This document shows, piece by piece, positions 45,404 to 51,086 of a stretch of DNA of 51,086 bases (positions within the stretch are counted from its first letter, which is position 1; every line of letters begins with the position of its first letter). Position numbers and translations under genes: made by a program. The stretch covers positions 1-51,086 of the forward strand of contig NZ_JANYGH010000066.1 of assembly GCF_025362475.1 (NCBI RefSeq), read 5' to 3'. The DNA comes from Mucilaginibacter sp. Its GTDB lineage: Bacteria; Bacteroidota; Bacteroidia; Sphingobacteriales; Sphingobacteriaceae. The notes beneath the pieces are model-generated. The model was not told the origin of the DNA and ran no database searches. It worked only from the letters and a program-made list of their open reading frames with translations.

Positions 45404-46213
45404 ATGAGATTAATAAAATATTTACTTACGGCGGCACTCTTGGCGAATAGCGTAATGGCGCATGCCCAAAACAGAGCTGTGTGGAATAAGAAACAATGTG
45501 CCGTGGTATTAACTTATGATGATGCCATTGATGTAGACCTGGATAATGTTTTGCCCGCCCTGGATTCGTTAAACCTCAAGGGAACTTTTTACATTATTGG
45601 CTCATCACCGGTAGTTACCAACAGGATAGCCGAATGGCGAAAAGCGGCTGCCCACGGGCATGAACTTGGAAATCACTCCCTTTTTCATCCCTGCGATGGT
45701 GGTTTACCCGGCCGTGGTTTTGTTACTACCGAAAATGACCTGAGTAAATACACCGTTGCACGTGCCGTAAAAGAGATTAGGACTAATAATGTGCTGCTAC
45801 AAGCCATCGATGGTAAAACCAACCGGACCTTCGCCTTTCCCTGCGGGGATCTGCAGATAGGCGGCAAGTATTTTTATGACGGGTTAAAACAGGATTTTGT
45901 TGGCGCGCGGGGTGTAAACCCCGGATTTGAAAGCATAGGCGCAACAGATCTCGACAATATTAAATGTTTTATGATCAATGGTCAATCGGCCGAATACATG
46001 ATCGGGCTTGTTGAAAAGGCTTTACAATCACATACCCTGCTGGTTTTTTTATTTCATGGCGTAGGAGGCGGGCATAATATCAATGTAGGCCTTAACGAGC
46101 ATAGCAAATTATTGCATTACCTCAAAAAAAATGACAAGGCTATATGGGTGGCCCCCATGGTTGAGGTAGCAGAATATATCCGGAAAAACCAGGAGCTCGC
46201 TGCAAAAAAATGA
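45404..46213 (+). CDS. CE4-like polysaccharide deacetylase (269 aa)
   Basis: NodB-homology protein with a signal peptide (about 1-22). Motif 1 is TYDDA (Asp39-Asp40). The metal-binding motif 2 is His91-x-x-x-His95 in GNHSLFHP. Later motifs are F-A-F-P-C-G and L-F-H-G-V-G-G-G-H. CE4 members deacetylate chitin, peptidoglycan or xylan; acetylxylan is favoured by the operon. Third gene of the SASA-CE15-CE4 operon, 17 bases after CE15. The classical R-P-P motif is replaced by FPCG, as in a divergent bacterial subgroup, so the exact substrate is open. Confidence 0.87.
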   Translation: MRLIKYLLTAALLANSVMAHAQNRAVWNKKQCAVVLTYDDAIDVDLDNVLPALDSLNLKGTFYIIGSSPVVTNRIAEWRKAAAHGHELGNHSLFHPCDGGLPGRGFVTTENDLSKYTVARAVKEIRTNNVLLQAIDGKTNRTFAFPCGDLQIGGKYFYDGLKQDFVGARGVNPGFESIGATDLDNIKCFMINGQSAEYMIGLVEKALQSHTLLVFLFHGVGGGHNINVGLNEHSKLLHYLKKNDKAIWVAPMVEVAEYIRKNQELAAKK

Positions 46214-46315
46214 TCATGTTATTCATCGGCTGATAAATTCATTCATCAGCTTAAAAACCGGAAGGCCAGGGGGCAAATAATTGATTTTGAATTACTGAAA
46301 ATAAATAAAGGTTTA

Positions 46316-46334
46316 TATATTTGCAATCGATTGC
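46316..46334 (+). promoter_or_regulatory. GH67-operon promoter/operator
   Basis: A perfect TAnnTTTG box TATATTTG (46316-46323) overlaps GCAATCGATTGC (46323-46334), the fourth copy of the LacI-type palindrome. Here the operator covers the start of transcription rather than the spacer. The leader to the ATG at 46466 is about 135 bases. Confidence 0.72.
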
Positions 46335-46465
46335 GTAAATATAATTCTTTATAAACCATACAGATGGAACATGTTTTAATCATGTTTCATTTGTGAACAC
46401 CAATATATCATTTTATCTTTTTTATAAGCTGTTTTAAAAGTTTATAAAGCTGAATTAATAACATC

Positions 46466-48646
46466 ATGACCAAATATTCATTGAAAAATAGGTGTTTACT
46501 GGTGCTGCTTTTATTAGCGGTTATAAACCAAGCCCATGCGGATAATGGGTATAAGCTATGGCTTGAATATAACAGGATAACCGCCCCGCAACAGGCAGCT
46601 GTTTATAAGCAACAATTGGCATATTTTATCTTCCCGGCAGCGTCAGACCAGCTTAAGGCGGCAAAGACAGAACTGTTGACCGGGCTGGATGGGATGCTTT
46701 CCTTCATTCCCCGCGATACCAAGGCCATAATAAGCGGCCAAACATTTATAGTTGGCACTCCACGATCTTTAAAATCCTTATCTATAGTTGTTCCTGATGG
46801 TATTGGCAGCGAGGGATATCTCATAAAAACAACCCTTATTAACCAACAGAAATGTACCATTATTATTGCCAATACCGATGTGGGGGTTTTGTATGGTGTT
46901 TTTAATTTTTTAAAGTTGATTCAAATCCATCAGCCCATCAACAGGCTGGATATTTCTGATCATCCACACATCATGTACCGGGTGTTGGATCATTGGGATA
47001 ACCTGAACCGTAGCGTTGAACGGGGATATGCAGGTTCATCCATCTGGAACTGGCATAAACTGCCTGGCATTGTTGATCAGCGCTATATTGATTACGCACG
47101 TGCTAACGCTTCGGTTGGTATCAATGGCTCGGTTATCAACAACGTAAATGCCGATGCGCTGATCCTTTCACCCCAGTATTTAATAAAGATCCAGACGCTG
47201 GCCAATGTTTTCAGGGTGTATGGTATTAAAATATACCTGTCGGTAAAATTCAGTAGTCCGGTTGATTTGGGAGGCCTAAAAACAGCCGATCCGCTTGATG
47301 CCACTGTAAAAAAATGGTGGGCAGATAAGGCTGATGAAATTTATCATTACATCCCAGATTTTGGCGGATTTTTGGTGAAAGCTAATTCTGAGGGGCAACC
47401 GGGCCCGCAAACTTATGGCCGCACCCATGCAGATGGAGCCAATATGCTGGCCGATGTTTTAGCTCCTCATCATGGTATAGTGATGTGGCGGGCCTTTGTC
47501 TACGATAATAACGTACCCGACGACCGGTCAAAGCAGGCCTATAATGAATTTAAACCCTTTGATGGCAAGTTCAGGGATAATGTGATTATCCAGGTTAAAA
47601 ACGGGCCGATCGATTTTCAGCCGAGGGAACCATTCCATCCTTTATTTGGCGCGATGCCCAATACCTCGTTAATGATGGAGTTTCAACTAACCCAGGAGTA
47701 CCTTGGCTTTTCAACGCACCTGGTTTATGAGGCACCTTTATTTGCCGAATGCCTGCAAGCTGATACTTACACGCAGGGTAAAGGCTCAACCGTATCCCGT
47801 GTGTTACAAGGGGATTTTAATAAGAAACTGATAACCGGTATGGCCGGGGTAGCTAACATTGGCAGTGATTTAAACTGGTGCGGGCATCCCTTTGCACAGG
47901 CCAACTGGTACGCTTTTGGCCGCATGGCCTGGAACCCGGATCAGTCACCGGCTGCTATTGCAGACGACTGGCTGAAAATGACTTTTACCAATGATGCAGG
48001 CTTTGTATCGCCGGTAAAAAGGTTAATGCTGGAATCAAGGGAAAATACCGTTAACTACATGACGCCGCTTGGCTTGCACCATATTATGGGTGTATCTACC
48101 CACTACGGCCCAGGGCCATGGGTTGACAATGCCGGTCGCCCGGATTGGAACGCCACCTATTACCACAAAGCCGATTCGGCTGGAATTGGCTTTAACCGTA
48201 CAAGCACAGGCAGCAATGCTTTATCGCAATATGCGCCGGAGGTTAAGGCCAATTGGGAAAACCTGCAAACCTGCCCGGATGAATACCTGTTATGGTTTCA
48301 TCACCTAAGCTGGACGTATAAAATGCGCTCGGGCAAGTCATTATGGGATGAAATTGTTCACCATTATTATATGGGTGCCGATTCGGTTAAACAAATGACT
48401 TTAACCTGGAATAAAATGCAGGGAAAGGTAGATGCAGAACGGTTTACCGAGGTGCAACAATTGATGCAAACGCAGCTTGCCGAGGCCACCACATGGCGGG
48501 ATGCCTGTGTTTTATATTTTCAAACTTTTTCAAAAATGCCCATCGAAGCTATCTATGCAAAACCCGAACATCCGCTCCCTTACTATAAAGGCATGAAATT
48601 TTACTATGTGCCTGGCATAGGAGGAAATAACTACATGACTAATTAA
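46466..48646 (+). CDS. GH67 alpha-glucuronidase (726 aa)
   Basis: Removes (4-O-methyl)glucuronic acid from the non-reducing end of aldouronic acids, complementing GH115. Signal peptide (about 1-25, NQAHAD), so it is periplasmic or surface. An N-terminal beta-sandwich (about 30-165) precedes the TIM barrel with acid Glu309 (KANSEGQPGP) and the paired bases Asp383 (NGPIDFQPREP) and Glu411 (LTQEYLG), spaced 28 residues apart as in characterised GH67 enzymes. C-terminal helical domain with W-F-H-H-L-S-W. Full length. First gene of the GH67-GH43-CE1 operon. Confidence 0.95.
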   Translation: MTKYSLKNRCLLVLLLLAVINQAHADNGYKLWLEYNRITAPQQAAVYKQQLAYFIFPAASDQLKAAKTELLTGLDGMLSFIPRDTKAIISGQTFIVGTPRSLKSLSIVVPDGIGSEGYLIKTTLINQQKCTIIIANTDVGVLYGVFNFLKLIQIHQPINRLDISDHPHIMYRVLDHWDNLNRSVERGYAGSSIWNWHKLPGIVDQRYIDYARANASVGINGSVINNVNADALILSPQYLIKIQTLANVFRVYGIKIYLSVKFSSPVDLGGLKTADPLDATVKKWWADKADEIYHYIPDFGGFLVKANSEGQPGPQTYGRTHADGANMLADVLAPHHGIVMWRAFVYDNNVPDDRSKQAYNEFKPFDGKFRDNVIIQVKNGPIDFQPREPFHPLFGAMPNTSLMMEFQLTQEYLGFSTHLVYEAPLFAECLQADTYTQGKGSTVSRVLQGDFNKKLITGMAGVANIGSDLNWCGHPFAQANWYAFGRMAWNPDQSPAAIADDWLKMTFTNDAGFVSPVKRLMLESRENTVNYMTPLGLHHIMGVSTHYGPGPWVDNAGRPDWNATYYHKADSAGIGFNRTSTGSNALSQYAPEVKANWENLQTCPDEYLLWFHHLSWTYKMRSGKSLWDEIVHHYYMGADSVKQMTLTWNKMQGKVDAERFTEVQQLMQTQLAEATTWRDACVLYFQTFSKMPIEAIYAKPEHPLPYYKGMKFYYVPGIGGNNYMTN

Positions 48647-48669
48647 TAATCACCATAAACCAAACGCCA

Positions 48670-49779
48670 ATGAGCAAGCCATTTACAACAGCAAAATTAT
48701 TACTCACACTTCTTATACCCGCAGGCATGTTGGGTGCATGTAACTCAACTGCTAAAAAAACAGCCAATGCTGACAGCAGTAAAACAGATACGAGTAAAAA
48801 AGTAAAATTTCTTTCGCAACCACTGATCAGTTCTATCTATACTGCTGATCCATCAGCCCATGTGTTTAACGGTAAAATTTATATCTACCCCTCACATGAT
48901 ATCAATGCCGGCATCCCCGAAAACGATAATGGCGATCATTTTGCCATGAAAGACTATCATATCCTTTCCATGGATAGTATTGGCGGTAAGGTTACTGATA
49001 ATGGCGTTGCGCTGGATATAAAGGATATTCCCTGGGCCGGCCGCCAGCTTTGGGCGCCTGATATTGCTTTTAAAGGTGGTACCTATTACCTCTATTTTCC
49101 GGTAAAAGATAAAAAAGATGTTTTCCATATTGGCGTGGCTACATCGGCCAGTCCTGTTGGTCCGTTTAAGGCCGAACCGGAACCCATTGCAGGAAGTTTT
49201 AGTATTGACCCGGCTGTTTTTACAGATAATGACGGCAAAACCTATATGTATTTTGGCGGCATTTGGGGCGGACAGCTTCAGCGCTGGACAACCGGAAAAT
49301 ACGAAGCTGATGGTTCAAAAACCGACTCGAAACAGGAGGATGCACCGGCAATAAGTTGCAAAGTGGCCTTGCTTAAACCCGATATGAAGAACTTTGACGG
49401 GGCGGTAAAAGACGTTGTGATTGTAGATAGCCTGGGTAAACCTTTATTAACTAAAGATCATGATCGTCGTTTTTTTGAAGGTTCATGGATGCATAAGTTT
49501 AATGGTAAATATTACTTCACTTATTCAACCGGCGATACCCATTTACTTTGCTACGCGATAGGGGATAGTCCTGTTGGTCCGTTTACTTATAAGGGTGTAT
49601 TTTTGAAACCGGTACAGGGGTGGACAACACACCACTCTATTGTTGAAATAAAAGGCAAATGGTACATGTTTTACCATGACACCCAACTATCGGGCAAAAC
49701 GCACCTGCGCAATGTAAAAGTAACCGAGCTGCAACACAATGCGGATGGCTCTATAAAACTGATTGATCCATTTTTGTAA
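48670..49779 (+). CDS. GH43 glycoside hydrolase lipoprotein, probable beta-xylosidase/exo-xylanase (369 aa)
   Basis: Five-bladed propeller with the GH43 triad: base Asp60 (TADPSAHVF), pKa modulator Asp180 (SIDPAVF) and acid Glu270 (FFEGSWMH). The lipobox L-G-A-C gives an acylated Cys24 followed by a Ser/Thr/Lys-rich tether (about 25-45). Probably trims xylo-oligosaccharides or arabinose side chains; the subfamily cannot be fixed by eye. It lies 23 bases after GH67. There is no C-terminal beta-sandwich, so it is a single-domain GH43. Confidence 0.92.
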   Translation: MSKPFTTAKLLLTLLIPAGMLGACNSTAKKTANADSSKTDTSKKVKFLSQPLISSIYTADPSAHVFNGKIYIYPSHDINAGIPENDNGDHFAMKDYHILSMDSIGGKVTDNGVALDIKDIPWAGRQLWAPDIAFKGGTYYLYFPVKDKKDVFHIGVATSASPVGPFKAEPEPIAGSFSIDPAVFTDNDGKTYMYFGGIWGGQLQRWTTGKYEADGSKTDSKQEDAPAISCKVALLKPDMKNFDGAVKDVVIVDSLGKPLLTKDHDRRFFEGSWMHKFNGKYYFTYSTGDTHLLCYAIGDSPVGPFTYKGVFLKPVQGWTTHHSIVEIKGKWYMFYHDTQLSGKTHLRNVKVTELQHNADGSIKLIDPFL

Positions 49780-49789
49780 CCTCATCCCT

Positions 49790-50626
49790 ATGAAAACACT
49801 CAGATTTATAACAATGAGTTTGCTGTTGTGCGCTATGTTGTGTACACATGGCTTTGCGCAGCAGGCAAAACTGGTTACCATACCCAACTCGGAGCACCGG
49901 TTAATGCACTCCAAACTGGCAGGTAATGATTATGATATTTATATCCATTACCCGGCGGGTTATGATACCGCGAAAAGGAAATTCCCGGTGCTGTATGTTG
50001 TTGACGGCGATAATGATTTTTCGCCCTCGCTGGAGTATTTGGGGCTGTTAATGGCCGAATATCATATTCCCGAACCTATATTGATAGCCATTGGCGACGG
50101 TGGGTTGATTGGCTCGCCCGGCAACAAACGTAACCGTGATTTTACGCCAACCGCATCATCTGCAACGCCAGAAAGTGGGGGAGCTCCCGTATTTTTAGCC
50201 TTTATTGAAAAGGAGTTAATTCCGGTTATTGACGCGGATTTAAAAACAGATCCTTCAAACCGTACACTTTATGGCTACTCCATGGGTGGTTTGTTTGCAA
50301 CTTATACCTTGTTTGAGCAACCCACCCTGTTTAAAAACATCCTGATTGGTAGTCCGGCTTTGGGTTTTGCTAACGGGGGAATCTTTGATGTTGAAAAAAA
50401 GTATTTCGCCAAACATAAAAGTTTGCCTGTAAATGTTTTTATTGAAGTGGGTGCTTTGGAAACTCCGGGACAGGTAGTACCCAATAAAAAATTGGTTACA
50501 TTACTTGATAGCAGGCATTATGAAAACCTTGTTTTTAAGCACATCATCATTGACGATGTTACACACTTATCTGGCAAACCGGTTACTATGCTTAAAGCAT
50601 TGCAATGGGCATACGCACGTAAGTGA
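49790..50626 (+). CDS. CE1-like/esterase D-type alpha/beta hydrolase (278 aa)
   Basis: Secreted esterase with a signal peptide (MKTLRFITMSLLLCAMLCTHGFAQ). The ATG at 49790 is preferred over an in-frame TTG inside the GH43 3' end. Nucleophile Ser164 in YGYSMGG, oxyanion region V-L-Y-V-V-D-G-D, acid/His region near D-V-T-H-L-S (about 262-267). Similar to IroE/Fes and CE1 feruloyl/acetyl xylan esterases, and the xylan context favours ester removal from side chains. Last gene of the GH67 operon, 10 bases after GH43. Confidence 0.85.
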   Translation: MKTLRFITMSLLLCAMLCTHGFAQQAKLVTIPNSEHRLMHSKLAGNDYDIYIHYPAGYDTAKRKFPVLYVVDGDNDFSPSLEYLGLLMAEYHIPEPILIAIGDGGLIGSPGNKRNRDFTPTASSATPESGGAPVFLAFIEKELIPVIDADLKTDPSNRTLYGYSMGGLFATYTLFEQPTLFKNILIGSPALGFANGGIFDVEKKYFAKHKSLPVNVFIEVGALETPGQVVPNKKLVTLLDSRHYENLVFKHIIIDDVTHLSGKPVTMLKALQWAYARK

Positions 50627-50777
50627 TCAATAATAGCGTAGTATTAAAGAAAGTGAAAAATGCTGTAAACGATGGTTTATGGCATTTTTTTATACTTCTA
50701 ATGAAGCACATATCCATGCGTCATTGTAGTTGTAAATCCGGTGGCCTTTGAAGGAGAAAATGACGTAACAAAAATGG

Positions 50778-50853
50778 CTGTCATCCTGAGCCTGTCGAAG
50801 GATAGCGGGCAAAGGCCACTCCGCGCGAGTCTTCGACAGGCTCAGACTGACAG
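50778..50853. repeat. REP-like inverted repeat (CTGAGCCTGTCGAAG family)
   Basis: The left arm 50778-50800 (ending CTGAGCCTGTCGAAG) pairs with the right arm 50831-50853 (starting CTTCGACAGGCTCAG) at 21 of 23 positions around a 30-base loop. This CTGAGCCTGTCGAAG palindromic unit is, from memory, widespread in Bacteroidota intergenic DNA. Confidence 0.8.
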
Positions 50854-50887
50854 GCCCACACGCCTCAAAATCCCATACGTCATGGGT

Positions 50888-50962
50888 AGGTACGAAGCAA
50901 CCCCCGCCTTGTAGAGAAGCTTTGCAAATCCGACCTGCATAGTTTGGGATTGCTTCGTGCCT
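50888..50962. repeat. second REP-like inverted repeat (ACGAAGCAA/TTGCTTCGT)
   Basis: AGGTACGAAGCAACCCC (about 50888-50904) pairs with GGGATTGCTTCGTGCCT (50946-50962) at 15 of 17 positions. The right arm continues into CGCAATTG, which resembles the common Bacteroidota repeat that reads GCGAGGCACGAAGCAATC on the other strand. Confidence 0.7.
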
Positions 50963-50980
50963 CGCAATTGTAAAGGTCAA

Positions 50981-51037
50981 CTAATTCGGTAACAGAATTA
51001 GCTTTAAGGAATAAAGCTAAATGTTATGCGAAACATT
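50981..51037. repeat. three tandem small hairpins
   Basis: CTAATTC/GAATTAG (50981-50987, 50995-51001), AGCTTTA/TAAAGCT (51000-51006, 51012-51018) and AATGTT/AACATT (51020-51025, 51032-51037) follow one another with 5-7-base loops. They could be part of an RNA leader or the outer part of a larger repeat. Function unknown. Confidence 0.4.
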
Positions 51038-51086
51038 AACAATGACCTTACATTAAAGCGGAACTACCTGAATAAGTATCGTTTTC

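Larger units (their letters stand above)
50627..51086. other. 460-base right-end stretch with repeats, no supported gene
   Basis: It contains two REP-like inverted repeats (50778-50853 and 50888-50962) and three adjacent small hairpins (50981-51037). An ORF on the minus strand here is a translation of the repeats and is not supported. The next gene probably begins beyond the window. Confidence 0.6.

Noticed and set aside
50690..50980. 96-codon minus-strand ORF at the right end
   Set aside because: It is a translation of the two REP-like inverted repeats, with no recognisable motif and a composition typical of repeat-derived ORFs.
1..51086. CRISPR arrays and complete insertion sequences
   Set aside because: No evenly spaced direct repeats and no transposase ORF were found on either strand.

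Overview
The window looks like a chromosomal segment of a soil or plant-associated Bacteroidota, most likely family Sphingobacteriaceae (Mucilaginibacter-like). The support is a SusC/SusD pair, Bacteroidota-type promoters (TAnnTTTG with an upstream TTG), a DUF2911 protein, and the REP-like repeats at the right end. The genus is inference from overall flavour, not a database match.

Region 1 (about 1-19,030, minus strand) is a Tc-type (insecticidal toxin complex) locus. In transcription order it holds a 2,470-aa fused TcB/TcC protein (SpvB, FG-GAP, TcdB-middle, YD/RHS repeats, RHS core and a 265-aa unrecognised hydrophobic C-terminal region), a frameshifted cupin pseudogene that overlaps the end of the RHS gene out of frame, two small single-TM proteins of unknown function, and a 3,127-aa TcA pore/translocation subunit with two extra N-terminal beta-sandwich domains. 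A short integrase-like remnant at the left edge and tRNA-3'-end-like scraps with a terminator at the right edge hint that the locus was acquired.

Region 2 (about 19,200-25,200, plus strand) holds two paralogous ArsR/SRPBCC modules around an orphan FtsX/MacB-type ABC permease. Module 1 is ArsR-SRPBCC-VOC; module 2 is SRPBCC-ArsR-DUF2911. Both have the same promoter architecture: two 16-bp operators bracket the -7 box. The operator letters differ between modules (GCAAC-N6-GTTGC versus GTAAC-N6-GTTAC).

Region 3 (about 25,460-27,300) contains a secreted GH32/GH43-like beta-propeller hydrolase and, convergent to it across a bidirectional terminator, a 62-aa zinc-ribbon-like protein.

Region 4 (about 28,000-50,630) is a glucuronoxylan utilisation locus. 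SusC-SusD bind and import oligosaccharides. GH10 cuts the xylan backbone. GH115 and GH67 remove (4-O-methyl)glucuronate from polymer and oligomers respectively. A SASA-type esterase, a CE15 glucuronoyl esterase, a CE4 deacetylase and a CE1-like esterase remove esters. GH43 trims oligomers. An MFS permease takes up the uronate. UxuA and an SDR oxidoreductase serve hexuronate catabolism. A LacI-family regulator sits in the middle, and the palindrome GCAATCGATTG(C) recurs upstream of susC, uxuA/lacI, the esterase operon and the GH67 operon, which defines a local regulon by sequence alone.

The last about 450 bases contain two REP-like inverted repeats and three small tandem hairpins, with no supported gene.
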